DNA of 64,000 nucleotides from JAYYZW01 sp965217605 (GCA_965217605.1 CBDCJB010000007.1:186001-250000), one strand, 5' to 3'; shown: positions 6,949 through 16,220, numbered from the stretch's first letter. Notes: a model not told the origin generated them from the sequence alone. Made by a program: numbers and translations.

Positions 6949-9900
6949 ATGCTGCTTCTCCGGGGCGACCGGGCCCTCTCGCCGTTCCGCATCGAAAAGC
7001 TCACAGCCGAGTGCCGGATCGAGGCGCCCGCGCTGACCTCACTCGACGCGCGGCATTTATTCGTCGCTTGGTTCTCGGATGGCGAGGCCATGACGCAAGC
7101 GGCGCGCGAGCGCTTGTGCGACCTGACGCGCGCCGAGCCGATCGCCGACGACGGCGGCGCGCCCAAGCCCGACCTCCTGATCACGCCGCGCGTCGGCACG
7201 CTGTCGCCCTGGTCCAGCAAGGCCACCGATATCTGCCGCAACTGCGCGGTCTCGGGGCTCACGCATATCGAGCGCGTAACCGCCTGGCAGGTCGACGGTG
7301 TGGAGCCGCAGGATCTGGAGCGGCTCGCGCCCGCACTGCATGACCGCATGACCGAAACCGTGATGCATGAATTCGAAGAGCTCGCGCAGCTCAATTCCAG
7401 CGCGACGCCCGCGGCGCTCGGCCGCGTGCCGTTACAAGCCTCGGGGCGCGCGGCGCTCGAAGCGGCCGACGCAACGCTCGGCCTCGCGCTGAGCCCGGAC
7501 GAGATCGACTATCTGCTCGCACGCTATCGCGAGCTCGCGCGCGACCCCACCGACGTCGAGCTCATGATGTTCGCCCAGGCCAATTCGGAACACTGCCGCC
7601 ACAAGATCTTCAATGCCGCTTGGACCGTGGACGGCGCGGCGCAGACGTCGAGCCCGTTCGACATGATCCGCAATACTTACGCGCGCAACCCGAACGGCGT
7701 CCTGTCCGCGTATAAGGACAACGCGGCGGTCAGCCGCGGCTATCGGGCCGAACGCTTCTATGTCGACGGCGCCGATCGGCAGTACGGCCCGCAGGCGGAA
7801 GACGTACCGATCGTAATGAAGGTCGAGACGCACAATCACCCCACGGCGATATCGCCTTTTCCCGGCGCGTCGACCGGCGCGGGCGGCGAGATCCGCGACG
7901 AAGGCGCGACCGGACGCGGCGCGAAACCGAAGGCGGGGCTCACCGGCTTCACCGTCTCGCACCTCCGCCTCCCCGGCCGCACCGCGCCCTGGGAAACCGC
8001 GCGGCCACTCAACCCACGGCTCGCGAGCGCCTTCGACATCATGCTCCACGGGCCCATCGGCGCGGCTTCGTTCAATAACGAGTTCGGGCGGCCCGCGCTG
8101 GCCGGCTATTTCCGCAGCTTCGAGCACGCCGAATCAGGCAACGGCACCCTGCGCGGCTACGACAAACCGATCATGCTGGCCGGCGGCATGGGCAACATCC
8201 GGCCCGCGCACGTCGACAAGCAGCGCATTCCCGTCGGCGCCGCAATCGTGGTGCTCGGCGGACCGGCGATGCTGATCGGCCTCGGCGGCGGCGCTGCGTC
8301 GTCGTTGGAGTCCGGCGCCATCGACGCCGATCTGGATTTCGCCTCGGTGCAGCGCGACAACCCCGAGATGCAGCGCCGCTGCCAGCAGGTGATCGATGCC
8401 TGCTGGGCCGCGGGCGAGGCGAATCCGATCGTGATGATCCACGACGTCGGGGCGGGCGGTTTGTCGAATGCGATCCCGGAGCTCTTGCACGACGGCGAAC
8501 GGGGCGGGCGCATCGCGCTGCGCGCGATTCCGAACGCCGAGCCCGGCATGTCGCCGCTCGAGATCTGGTGTAACGAGGCGCAGGAGCGCTACGTGCTGGC
8601 GGTCGCGGCCGACGGCGTCGATGGCCTGGCCGCGATCTGCGCGCGCGAACGGTGTCCGATGGCGGTGGTCGGCGAAGCGACCGAGGCGGACCGGCTGTTG
8701 GTGGACGACGCGCACTCGGGAGAGCCCGCGATCGATATTCCGATGGATGTCATCTTCGGCAAGCCGCCGCGCCTTGAGTGCGACGTCCGTCGCGTCGACG
8801 CGCCGCTCGCGGCGTGCACGACCACGGGGATTGCGATCGAGGATGCATTCGATCGCGTCTTGCGCTATCCGGGCGTCGGCGACAAACGGTTTCTGATCAC
8901 GATCGGGGATCGCACGGTGGGTGGATTGTCGGTGCGCGATCAGATGGTCGGCCCCTGGCAGGTACCGGTCGCCGATTGCGCGGTAACCGCAAGCTCTTTC
9001 GTCGACTTCGTCGGCGAGGCGATGGCCGTCGGTGAACGCACGCCGGTGGCCTTGATCGATGGTCCCGCATCGGCCCGCCTGGCGGTCGGCGAGGCCGTCA
9101 CGAATCTCACGAGCGCGCGCATCAAGCGCCTGAGCGACGTGGTGCTGTCCGCCAACTGGATGTGCCCGGCGGGTCACGCCGGCGAGGACGCGCGTCTGTA
9201 CGACATGGTGCGCACGGTCGGTCTCGAATTCTGCCCGGCGCTCGGCATCAACATCCCGGTGGGCAAGGACTCGATGTCGATGCAATCGACCTGGCAGGTC
9301 GAGGGCGTTGTCCGGGATACGGTGGCGCCCGTATCACTAGTGGTCTCCGCCTTCGCACCCGTGATGGACGTCGGCCAGAGCCTCACGCCCGAGCTCTCGC
9401 GTGACGCCGACACCGTGCTGCTGCTGATCGATCTCGGCCGCGGGCAGAATCGCCCGGGCGCTTCGATCCTGTCGCAATGTTACGCGGCGCCCGGCGGACC
9501 CCCGCCCGATTGCGACCAGCCGCAGGATCTCGCGGATCTCTTTCGCGCGATACAGATGCTGAACGACGGCGGCTACCTGCTCGCCTACCACGACCGTTCC
9601 GACGGCGGTCTCGCGGTAACCCTCGCGGAGATGGCGTTCGCCGCGCGCATCGGGCTCGACGTCGGCATCACGGCGCTCGGCGACGATCCGATCGCAGTGC
9701 TGTTTGCCGAGGAACTCGGCGCCGTCATGCAGGTCCGCGCCGCGGACGTCGAGGCGATCGAAACCTACATCAGCGAAGCCACCGGGCTCGCCGATTGCCT
9801 GCACGTCGTCGCCCATCCGAATACCGATCGCGTCCTGCGCATCGAACACGCAGGTCGAACGGTCTACGAAGCCACGCTCGAGACCCTGCTCGAAGCGTAT

Positions 9901-10833
9901 GCATCGACCACGCACGCGATGCAGCGTCTGCGCGACAACCCGGTCTGTGCCGACGAGGAACTCCTGGCCATCCTTGATCGCGAGGACCCGGGCTTAAGTC
10001 TCAAGCTGCCGCACGCCGATTTCGATCGCCACGTCGCGGTTGCGCCGGCCGCGGCAGGCATGCGTCCGCGCGTCGCGATCCTGCGCGAGCAAGGCGTGAA
10101 CGGCCACGTCGAAATGGCCGCCGCCTTCGACCGGGCCGGCTTCGCCGCGATCGATGTGCACATGACGGACATTCTCGAGGGCCGCCATTCACTCGAAGAC
10201 ATCGTTGGTCTCGCGGCTTGCGGCGGTTTCTCCTACGGCGACGTACTGGGCGCGGGACGCGGCTGGGCGGGCACCATCCGCTTGAACGCGCGGGCGCGGG
10301 ACGCCTTCGAGGCCTTCTTCGCGCGGCCCGATACCTTCTCGCTGGGCGTGTGCAACGGCTGCCAGATGTTGAGCGAGCTCAAAGCACTCATTCCCGGTGC
10401 CACACACTGGCCAACCTTCGAGCGCAATACCTCCGAGCAGTTCGAGGCACGCCTGGTGATGGTCGAGGTGCTGCCTTCGCGTTCGATCCTGACGGCCGGC
10501 CTCGAGGGCCTGCGGGCGCCCATCGTCGTCGCACACGGTGAAGGGCTGGCGGTTTGGCCTGGCGGAGCGGCCTCGGACGGCGCGGGCGCTTTCCTACGAT
10601 TCGTCGACAACCACGGACGCGTTGCGGAATCCTATCCTTACAACCCCAACGGATCGCCCGGCGGGGTCACGGGCCTTACGACCGACGACGGCAGAGTCAC
10701 GATCATGATGCCGCATCCGGAGCGCGTGTTTCTGCGGAAACAATACTCATGGTATCCACCCGAATGGCAGGGCGTCGACGGCCCGTGGATGGCCTTGTTC
10801 AACAACGCACGGCGCTGGGCCGATGATGCGTAG
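6949..10833 (+). CDS. purL: phosphoribosylformylglycinamidine synthase, large form
   Basis: This is the single-chain FGAM synthase of purine synthesis, which makes FGAM from FGAR, glutamine and ATP. At 1294 residues it matches the proteobacterial large form. The order is an N-terminal PurS-like part, two AIRS-type halves (VMKVETHNHPTAISPFPGA near residues 290-310) and a C-terminal class I glutamine amidotransferase whose nucleophile is Cys1135 in LGVCNGCQM, with a following HPER. Start ATG 6949 is preceded by GGAGG at 6932-6936. The gene stands alone between the secretin-like gene and a hydrolase gene. Confidence 0.97.
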   Translation: MLLLRGDRALSPFRIEKLTAECRIEAPALTSLDARHLFVAWFSDGEAMTQAARERLCDLTRAEPIADDGGAPKPDLLITPRVGTLSPWSSKATDICRNCAVSGLTHIERVTAWQVDGVEPQDLERLAPALHDRMTETVMHEFEELAQLNSSATPAALGRVPLQASGRAALEAADATLGLALSPDEIDYLLARYRELARDPTDVELMMFAQANSEHCRHKIFNAAWTVDGAAQTSSPFDMIRNTYARNPNGVLSAYKDNAAVSRGYRAERFYVDGADRQYGPQAEDVPIVMKVETHNHPTAISPFPGASTGAGGEIRDEGATGRGAKPKAGLTGFTVSHLRLPGRTAPWETARPLNPRLASAFDIMLHGPIGAASFNNEFGRPALAGYFRSFEHAESGNGTLRGYDKPIMLAGGMGNIRPAHVDKQRIPVGAAIVVLGGPAMLIGLGGGAASSLESGAIDADLDFASVQRDNPEMQRRCQQVIDACWAAGEANPIVMIHDVGAGGLSNAIPELLHDGERGGRIALRAIPNAEPGMSPLEIWCNEAQERYVLAVAADGVDGLAAICARERCPMAVVGEATEADRLLVDDAHSGEPAIDIPMDVIFGKPPRLECDVRRVDAPLAACTTTGIAIEDAFDRVLRYPGVGDKRFLITIGDRTVGGLSVRDQMVGPWQVPVADCAVTASSFVDFVGEAMAVGERTPVALIDGPASARLAVGEAVTNLTSARIKRLSDVVLSANWMCPAGHAGEDARLYDMVRTVGLEFCPALGINIPVGKDSMSMQSTWQVEGVVRDTVAPVSLVVSAFAPVMDVGQSLTPELSRDADTVLLLIDLGRGQNRPGASILSQCYAAPGGPPPDCDQPQDLADLFRAIQMLNDGGYLLAYHDRSDGGLAVTLAEMAFAARIGLDVGITALGDDPIAVLFAEELGAVMQVRAADVEAIETYISEATGLADCLHVVAHPNTDRVLRIEHAGRTVYEATLETLLEAYASTTHAMQRLRDNPVCADEELLAILDREDPGLSLKLPHADFDRHVAVAPAAAGMRPRVAILREQGVNGHVEMAAAFDRAGFAAIDVHMTDILEGRHSLEDIVGLAACGGFSYGDVLGAGRGWAGTIRLNARARDAFEAFFARPDTFSLGVCNGCQMLSELKALIPGATHWPTFERNTSEQFEARLVMVEVLPSRSILTAGLEGLRAPIVVAHGEGLAVWPGGAASDGAGAFLRFVDNHGRVAESYPYNPNGSPGGVTGLTTDDGRVTIMMPHPERVFLRKQYSWYPPEWQGVDGPWMALFNNARRWADDA

Positions 10834-10916
10834 AAGGGCGCGCCGATAAACGCTAGAATCCGCGGTCCGCAAAGCGAGCGGCTCGCAACAATTCAGGGAC
10901 GCCGAAGGAGACTCCG

Positions 10917-11462
10917 ATGGCACGCGGTTTATTGTTGATCGACATACAGAACGATTATTTCCCAGGCGGTGCGATGGAGCTCGTCGGCATGGAACAGGCC
11001 GGGGACAATGCCCGCCAGGTGCTCGAAGCTTTTCGTAAGAGCGGTGAGCCCATATTCCACGTCCAGCACATCTCGACCCGTCCCGAATCCGGCTTCTTTC
11101 AGCCGAATTCGACCGGCGTCGAGATCAACGAGCGGGTCAAACCGTCGGGCGAGGAATCGCTGACGCAGAAGAACTTTCCCAACGCGTTCCGCGCGACGGA
11201 GATCGACAAGACGCTGCGCGACGCCGACATCGACGAACTCGTCGTAGTCGGCGCAATGAGCCATATGTGCATCGACGCGAGCACCCGCGCAGCCTTCGAC
11301 CTCGGCTACACCTGCACGGTGGTCGATGACGCCTGTGCCACCCGCGATCTCACCTTCGGCGACCGCGACGTCAAGGCGCAGGATGTCCACGCGTCCTTCA
11401 TGGCCGCGCTCGGTTGGGTCTACGCATCGATCGCCGACACTAAGTCAGTGATCGGCGTCTGA
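10917..11462 (+). CDS. isochorismatase-family cysteine hydrolase
   Basis: The 181-residue protein has the family triad in full: Asp9 (LLIDIQNDYF), Lys85 (TQKNFPNAF) and Cys118 (GAMSHMCIDASTR), with the cis-peptide context typical of nicotinamidase-like hydrolases. The metal-binding variation of true nicotinamidases is not evident, so the substrate could be an N-carbamoyl compound, a small amide or a cysteine-reactive metabolite. AAGGAG at 10905-10910 supports the ATG at 10917. It lies 83 bp after purL and 17 bp before the Smr gene. Confidence 0.88.
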   Translation: MARGLLLIDIQNDYFPGGAMELVGMEQAGDNARQVLEAFRKSGEPIFHVQHISTRPESGFFQPNSTGVEINERVKPSGEESLTQKNFPNAFRATEIDKTLRDADIDELVVVGAMSHMCIDASTRAAFDLGYTCTVVDDACATRDLTFGDRDVKAQDVHASFMAALGWVYASIADTKSVIGV

Positions 11463-11479
11463 CCCCGTGGCAGCCTACG

Positions 11480-12010
11480 ATGACCATCGACGACAAGGAC
11501 GAGGAGTCCTTTGAACGCCTGATCGGCCCGGTCAAACGCATCGAGCAGGACACCGTCGCCCCGTGGCGGCGGCGACCACCGGCCGTGCCGCGCCAGTCTC
11601 AGCACGACACGGATGCTGTCATGCGCGATCTCGAACGCGGCGACGTCGACTGGGACACCGTCGACAGCGGTGACGAAACCGAGTACCACCGTCCCGGACT
11701 GCAACGCAGCGTTTTGCGAAAGCTTCGGCGCGGCCATTACGCGATCCAAGACGAGGTCGATCTGCACGGCTTGACCGTGCCCGAAGCGAAGACGCGCCTG
11801 GCGGTGTTCCTGGATCAGGCGCGCGGCCGACGCCTCGCTTGCGTGCGCGTGATCCACGGCAAGGGGCTCAGCTCGCCGGGAAAGACGCCGATGCTCAAAC
11901 CCAAGGTCGGGCGTTGGCTACGTCAACACGGCGGTGTGCTCGCCTATACTTCGGCGCGGCGGAGCGACGGGGGATCGGGGGCGTTGTACGTGCTTTTACG
12001 AAGAAAGTAA
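11480..12010 (+). CDS. Smr-domain protein (MutS2 C-terminal-like)
   Basis: The product is 176 residues with a disordered, charged N-terminal region (1-80) and a complete Smr domain (about 90-176). The two hallmark motifs are DLHG at 94-97 and HGKG at 126-129. Smr proteins nick structured DNA or cleave RNA; the stand-alone proteobacterial forms SmrA and SmrB include the ribosome-collision nuclease SmrB. Which of these it is cannot be decided from sequence alone. It is the last housekeeping-type gene before the accessory island. Confidence 0.88.
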   Translation: MTIDDKDEESFERLIGPVKRIEQDTVAPWRRRPPAVPRQSQHDTDAVMRDLERGDVDWDTVDSGDETEYHRPGLQRSVLRKLRRGHYAIQDEVDLHGLTVPEAKTRLAVFLDQARGRRLACVRVIHGKGLSSPGKTPMLKPKVGRWLRQHGGVLAYTSARRSDGGSGALYVLLRRK

Positions 12011-12245
12011 AAACGACCAGGTCGAAGCGCGATTTTCTAACATACTTCGAACAGCTACGGTGAAAAAGCGATTTACCCTGTGTTCCATTCATCGAACGTG
12101 ACACTGCTTAATGCATGCTGTTACGTCCATATACTCCAGCTTTCTAACGACCCAGTTCAGCGGGCGTGGTCAGTTTTTACTCTGACGCCAAATACCCTAG
12201 CTGCTATCACTAAACGCACTCTTACTCTCGTCATATCGAACTTTT
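12011..12245. other. gene-free margin of the accessory island
   Basis: No convincing gene is seen between the Smr stop codon and the IS-split cassette gene. The stretch is AT-richer than its left neighbour. It contains a degenerate attC-like sequence (about 12142-12200) that would mark the left limit of the cassette array. The short open frames here have no recognisable features. Confidence 0.6.
12142..12200 (-). other. degenerate attC-like recombination site, left end of array
   Basis: Read on the minus strand, CCCGCTGAACTGGG is followed by TCGTTAGAA, which resembles the right half of an attC site (xGCTTAACTxxxGTTRRRY). The left half is poor: CTAGGGTATTTGGCG with a short stem GGCGTCAG/CTGACCACGCC. 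It lies just downstream of the restored stop of the split membrane-protein gene, where a cassette's attC is expected. Confidence 0.4.
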
Positions 12246-12312
12246 TCATCGCGCAGCCTGCTCGATATTGCGGCTAATAGATTGTCCATCATCGCCAACG
12301 CTGTGAATATCG
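12246..12312 (-). pseudogene. 3' fragment of cassette membrane-protein gene split by IS1380-family element
   Basis: If the IS (12317-13928) and one copy of its CTAG target duplication are removed, the minus-strand frame of the gene at 13929-14197 continues here for 21 more codons (DIHSVGDDGQSISRNIEQAAR) to a TGA at 12248-12246. The joined gene would have 336 nt, an exact multiple of three, coding for 111 residues. Confidence 0.75.
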
Positions 12313-12316
12313 CTAG

Positions 12317-13928
12317 CCCGGATATTTCATAAAAAAAGAGGGCAAGCCCTTTCTAATCCGTTATAATTCAGTTAGTTAGGCTGAAAACGGAAAGGACTCG
12401 CCCGTGACAGAATGTACCCAGACTGCGCTGCAATTTCCAGGCTTTTCTCGCCGCAAGATCGACGTCTCATTCAACGGCGGTGACATCACTTCCAACGGTG
12501 GGGTGCAGTTGCTGCGCTGGGCCGATGAACGGACCGGGTTGATCAAGGCCGCGGCACGGGCCATTGGGGATTCGCGCCGGAGAAAGAGCTGCACCCACGC
12601 TCTGGAGTCGCTGGTCCGACAGCGGGTCTATGGCCTTTCCCTGGGCTATGAGGACCTCAACGACCACGAGGCATTGCGCGCGGACTTGGCTCTGCAGACG
12701 GCGCTTTCCCGGGATGAGTCGCTGGCGAGCCCGTCGACGTTGTGCCGACTGGAGAACCGCGCGAACCGGAACACCGCGGTGGCCCTGCACAAGGGACTCA
12801 TTGATAACTTTATCGCCGCTTACAAACAAGCGCCCCGACGACTGATACGCGATGTGGATGCCACCGACGATCGGGTGCAGGGTGATCAAGCGGGCCGCTT
12901 CTTCCACGGCGACTACGACCACGACTGCTGTCTGCCCTTGTACGTGTTCTGTGGCGATCAACGGTTGGTCAGTTATCTGCGTTCGAGCAAGATCGACGGC
13001 GCAAAACACAGTGGGGCGATCTTGGCGCTGTTGATCAAACGGTTGCGCCAGGCGTGGCCGAAGGTCGAGATCCTGGTGCGCGCCGATGCCGGCTTTTGCC
13101 GCTGGCGGATGCTGCGCTGGTTCGATCGCCACGGCGTGGATTACGTCATGGGTATCGCGAAAAACCCGCGTTTGCACGATCAATCGTTAGCGTTGCGCAC
13201 GTTGGCTCAGTGGCGGTATTGGATGATGGGTGAGAAGCAGCGCCTGTTCAGCGAGGTCCGTTACGCCGCACCGACTTGGGATACCCCGCGACGGGTGATC
13301 GTCAAGGCCGAGCACAGCGCCCGCGGCAGCAATCCCCGCTTCGTGGTGACCCACCTCACCGGCAAGGCCCAACGCATCTACGACCGCCTCTACTGCGCCC
13401 GCGGCGAGATGGAGAACCGGATCAAGGAGCAGCAGTTGGGCCTGTTTGCCGATCGCACCAGTGGCCACACCTGGTGGGCCAATCAGTTCCGGCTGTTGCT
13501 CTCAAGCTTGGCTTACACGCTGTTGGAGACGATCCGCCGGGTGGCACTACACGCAACGGCACGGGCTCGCGCGCAAGGCGGCACGCTGCGCCTGAAACTA
13601 TTACGCATCGGCGCCATCGTCTTGCGCAATACCAGGCGCATCCGACTGTTGCTCTCCAGTGCTTACCCCCATCGAGAACTGTTCTGCCTGGTGGCCGCTC
13701 GCCTCAAGCCGGGATAGTCGTCCCAACGCCAGTCGCCTCGTGTTCGATTCCTTGTGAGTCGGGGTGTCGCTCGCCTCCGAAACGACTCGTGCATCGCAAT
13801 CGGCGATAAATCCACCGGTGGCGCGCCGAAACGTCGCGCTCAAGCGCCGCTTCGTGCCACCACCAACGAATTCCGACCCATGATCGACCAACTCCACGCA
13901 CAATCTCACTGCTCATGCAATATCCGGG
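12317..13928 (+). mobile_element. IS1380-family insertion sequence
   Basis: The 1612-bp element has terminal inverted repeats CCCGGATATTTCAT (left) and CCCGGATATTGCAT (right, reversed), differing at one base, and is flanked by a 4-bp direct repeat CTAG at 12313-12316 and 13929-13932. It carries one transposase gene in the left part; about 210 bp after the gene are non-coding. The intact ends and target duplication point to a recent insertion, which interrupted a cassette gene. Confidence 0.92.
12404..13717 (+). CDS. IS1380-family DDE transposase
   Basis: The 437-residue product begins at a GTG (12404). It has the IS1380-family features: an N-terminal RRKIDVSFNGGDITSNGG, the central RDVDATDDRVQGDQ and HGDYDHDCCLPLYVFCG, a second acidic segment EILVRADAGFCRW, and a C-terminal RGEMENRIKEQQLGLFADRTS containing the likely catalytic glutamate. 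There is no sign of frameshift or truncation, so the element is probably active. It lies between intact terminal repeats. Confidence 0.93.
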   Translation: MTECTQTALQFPGFSRRKIDVSFNGGDITSNGGVQLLRWADERTGLIKAAARAIGDSRRRKSCTHALESLVRQRVYGLSLGYEDLNDHEALRADLALQTALSRDESLASPSTLCRLENRANRNTAVALHKGLIDNFIAAYKQAPRRLIRDVDATDDRVQGDQAGRFFHGDYDHDCCLPLYVFCGDQRLVSYLRSSKIDGAKHSGAILALLIKRLRQAWPKVEILVRADAGFCRWRMLRWFDRHGVDYVMGIAKNPRLHDQSLALRTLAQWRYWMMGEKQRLFSEVRYAAPTWDTPRRVIVKAEHSARGSNPRFVVTHLTGKAQRIYDRLYCARGEMENRIKEQQLGLFADRTSGHTWWANQFRLLLSSLAYTLLETIRRVALHATARARAQGGTLRLKLLRIGAIVLRNTRRIRLLLSSAYPHRELFCLVAARLKPG

Positions 13929-14197
13929 CTAGACATCGTCGAAGCCGAACTAATCGGTAACGCAGGCCCAATCAGATGCACGATCGTTACGATCAGCCCT
14001 GCAAGGACGATAGTAACCAGCAGATGAAATAGGGCGCAGCGCATTCGATACCATGATTTCGTTTCGCCGTGATTTGGACTCGGGCCAAATGACTTATTCA
14101 ATAGATTCCTAGAAGAACCGTCTCGAAATAAGTAGATCGAAACAAACACAATTAGCGCAATGCCAAAGCCCAGCCCTATGATAATCGGGAAAGTCAC
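13929..14197 (-). pseudogene. 5' part of cassette gene for a small two-helix membrane protein, split by IS
   Basis: This GTG-start frame (MTFPIIIGLGFGIAL) encodes two hydrophobic segments, residues 4-24 and 58-80, around a polar loop. I do not recognise the family. The frame presently runs four codons into the IS end (stop at 13913), but the original 3' end lies at 12246-12312 on the far side of the element. It starts directly after the attC-like core GTTAGGC at 14208-14214, as a cassette gene should. Confidence 0.72.
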
Positions 14198-14207
14198 GCT
14201 TTCTTGA

Positions 14208-14314
14208 GCCTAACGAGTTGAGCGGCGCGTTACAGCGGGCTTTTCTGGAGCGAAAATGCGCAGCCGGAGCAAAAAAGCCCGTTGTGAAATGTCCGCCGCG
14301 ACGCCTTGTTAGAT
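14208..14314 (-). other. attC-like site, intact
   Basis: Read on the minus strand it starts ATCTAACAAGGCG and ends CAACTCGTTAGGC, with inner complementary arms CGCGGCGGAC and GCGCCGCTCA and a longer matching pair CAACGGGCTTTT / AAAAGCCCGCTG. This is the imperfect palindrome expected of an attC. The toxin reading frame ends inside its first core (ATC-TAA), a common cassette arrangement. The orientation agrees with the minus-strand genes. Confidence 0.75.
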
Positions 14315-14611
14315 TGCCCCCGCTCTTGCGTTCCAATAGTCGGGACGCCGCTTATCGTGGGCCACCGCAACGATTTCGGTGACTCCCCGATCAATGCGGT
14401 AAACGACTTGAAACGGAAACACTCAAACAATAAAGCGGCGGGTGCCGTGCTCATGCATTGGCCAACTTTGAGGGTTGTCCGTGATGCGGGTGATTGCTTC
14501 GTCGATTTGGTGCAAGAATGATTGAACGGCCGAAGGGCTGTGCTCCAAGTACCAATCAAATGCCGCACCAAGTTCTTTGCGCACATCTGGGTGGAAGCGT
14601 ATTTCAGCCAA
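14309..14611 (-). pseudogene. RelE/ParE-family toxin gene with premature stop
   Basis: From a TTG start at 14611 the frame encodes 62 residues (MAEIRFHPDVRKELG ... EHGTRRFIV), then a TGA at 14425-14423, and then continues in the same frame with VFPFQVVYRIDRGVTE and VAVAHDKRRPDYW to a TAA at 14311-14309. Together the two parts make a typical RelE/ParE toxin of about 100 residues; the family usually has an arginine where the TGA stands (CGA to TGA is one step). The lost part holds the C-terminal strand that toxin activity needs. It overlaps the antitoxin gene by 8 bp. Confidence 0.85.
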
Positions 14612-14840
14612 GCGAACTTAACTTTGCTTCAAGCTCAGATCGAACTTCGGACCATGAAATTGTTTCGACACGGCCGGCCTTAAGGTCTTCTACTCGCCGC
14701 TTGATTTCGTCAGCCCACAAGCTGTCCGCGTCGGGGTCTGTAGGCTCCAAACTCTCTAGGATCGAATTCGCGAGTTCCGCTCGCTCTGATTCGTTTAGCG
14801 AAAGCGCTTGTTCAAGAATCTTTTCAGTATTGGCCGACAT
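14604..14840 (-). CDS. addiction-module antitoxin (TIGR02574-type)
   Basis: The 78-residue protein (MSANTEKILEQALSLNESERAELANSILESL) matches the small antitoxins paired with ParE-like toxins, where the N-terminal helix mediates DNA or partner contact and the C-terminal tail wraps the toxin. The order antitoxin then toxin with 8 bp overlap is standard. The antitoxin is intact while the toxin is broken. Together they form one integron cassette, its start lying 31 bp after the GTTAGAT core of the upstream attC. Confidence 0.85.
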   Translation of the reverse strand: MSANTEKILEQALSLNESERAELANSILESLEPTDPDADSLWADEIKRRVEDLKAGRVETISWSEVRSELEAKLSSLG

Positions 14841-14885
14841 GCTTGCAGTTTAACACCGAGCTAAAAGGCAATCTAACGACCAAGC

Positions 14886-16220
14886 CTAAGGTATCCCCAC
14901 GAATGTGAGGAGAAAAGTGATCTAAAACAGAGAGATAGCAGCGCATCGTGTTCTCTGATCCAATGATCGTTACCACACGTAACATCGGGCAGAGGAAACA
15001 CGATGCGCATACTCAAAGTATTACATAGAACCGTATTCGACTCAGTCCCTTCCATTCACCAAACCCGCGGCCGTGCATTGGCGGTAACCGTGGCGTCATT
15101 ATTAGGTGGCGCCTTCCTTACCGTAACCGCGCTCGGACGCGGACTCGATAGCGCGGCACGAACCAAACACAACATCAAACGCGTCGACCGATTAGTCTCC
15201 AACCCGCACCTACAACGTGAACGGCTCAGCCTCTACCGGGCCTTGTGTCATCGTCTCTGCCAACACCTCCCTCAACCCGTCATCATCATCGACTGGTCCG
15301 ATATCATCCAACAACAACGGATCATGCTGATCCGTGCAGCGCTGGTCGTCGACGGGCGGGCTATCCCACTGTATGAAGCCGCCTATCCCTTAAAGCACTA
15401 CAACAAACCGCGTACCCATCAGCGCTTCTTATTGGAATTGAGCACCTTGCTGCCCGCACACTGCGTCCCGATTATCGTCACTGATGCGGGCTTTCGTGGA
15501 CCCTGGTTCAAGGCCGTCGAAGCGTTGGGATGGCATTGGATAGGTCGCGTGCGCAATGTCATCAATTATCGGCTTCTATCACGTAAAACCTGGCGTAAAA
15601 CCACAGACCTATACTATCGCGCGCGCACTCAACCTCGTTATCTCGGCGCCGCTGAACTGTCCTCTAAATCACCCTATCTGTGTCATCTCTATCTCTACAA
15701 AAAGCGCAAGCAACATCGCAAAGCCAACCGCTCTGTCATCCACTTGGCCAAACACGGCACCAGTGAAACCTTCGCCGAACAACAACGACAACCTTGGCTC
15801 ATCGCTACCAACCTGTCACCGCAATCATTCTCACCAAAACACATGATCAATCTCTACGGCAAACGCATGCAGATCGAGTTGTCTTTTCGTGACCTGAAAA
15901 ATGACCGCTTCGGCTTGGGTTTCTCGCTCACTCGAACAACGCGCATCGACCGACTCAATAGCCTGCTCCTGATCGGCACCTTGGCTACGTTATGTTTATG
16001 GTGGCTCGGTTTACTCGCGCGCGCAAAGCAATGGCATCTACACTTCCAGGCCAACACCGTCCAACATCGTAACGTGCTTTCTGCAACCTTCCTTGGCAGA
16101 GAGGTCTTGGCGCGAAACGATTACGGCTTCAGTTTCAAAGACCTGATCCGGGCACATCGACAACTACTCGAAGCTATCGAATCCGCCCATCAACTCGACT
16201 AATTCGTGGGGATCCATCAG
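14886..16220 (+). mobile_element. IS10-like element (IS4 family), copy 1
   Basis: The element is 1335 bp, with ends CTAAGGTATCCCCACGAAT and, reversed, CTGATGGATCCCCACGAAT. These resemble the IS10 ends (CTGA..GATCCCC). Flanks are CGACCAAGC on the left and CGACTAAGC on the right, an imperfect 9-bp target duplication, the size IS10 makes. It lies inside an attC-like site. Copy 2 at 16966-18300 has the same length and appears nearly identical; I noticed one internal base difference. Confidence 0.9.
15003..16202 (+). CDS. IS10-like transposase, copy 1
   Basis: The 399-residue DDE transposase aligns by eye along its length with the Tn10/IS10 protein (ARTKHNIKRVDRL, RNVLSATFLG, FQANTV). The catalytic residues fall at Asp97 (IIDWSD), Asp161 (VTDAGFRGPW) and Glu291 in the Y-R-E-K motif (Tyr284, Arg287, Glu291, Lys298), practically the IS10 positions. 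A ribosome-binding site AGAGGAA precedes the ATG. No lesion is visible, so the protein should be functional. Confidence 0.95.
   Translation: MRILKVLHRTVFDSVPSIHQTRGRALAVTVASLLGGAFLTVTALGRGLDSAARTKHNIKRVDRLVSNPHLQRERLSLYRALCHRLCQHLPQPVIIIDWSDIIQQQRIMLIRAALVVDGRAIPLYEAAYPLKHYNKPRTHQRFLLELSTLLPAHCVPIIVTDAGFRGPWFKAVEALGWHWIGRVRNVINYRLLSRKTWRKTTDLYYRARTQPRYLGAAELSSKSPYLCHLYLYKKRKQHRKANRSVIHLAKHGTSETFAEQQRQPWLIATNLSPQSFSPKHMINLYGKRMQIELSFRDLKNDRFGLGFSLTRTTRIDRLNSLLLIGTLATLCLWWLGLLARAKQWHLHFQANTVQHRNVLSATFLGREVLARNDYGFSFKDLIRAHRQLLEAIESAHQLD

Noticed and set aside
8134..9285. 383-codon open frame opposite purL
   Set aside because: Low-complexity Arg/His/Asp-rich text typical of antisense frames in high-GC genes; purL is unambiguous.
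14423..14425. In-frame TGA in the toxin read as selenocysteine or recoding
   Set aside because: Relatives have arginine here, no SECIS-like structure is evident, and a simple CGA to TGA change explains it.
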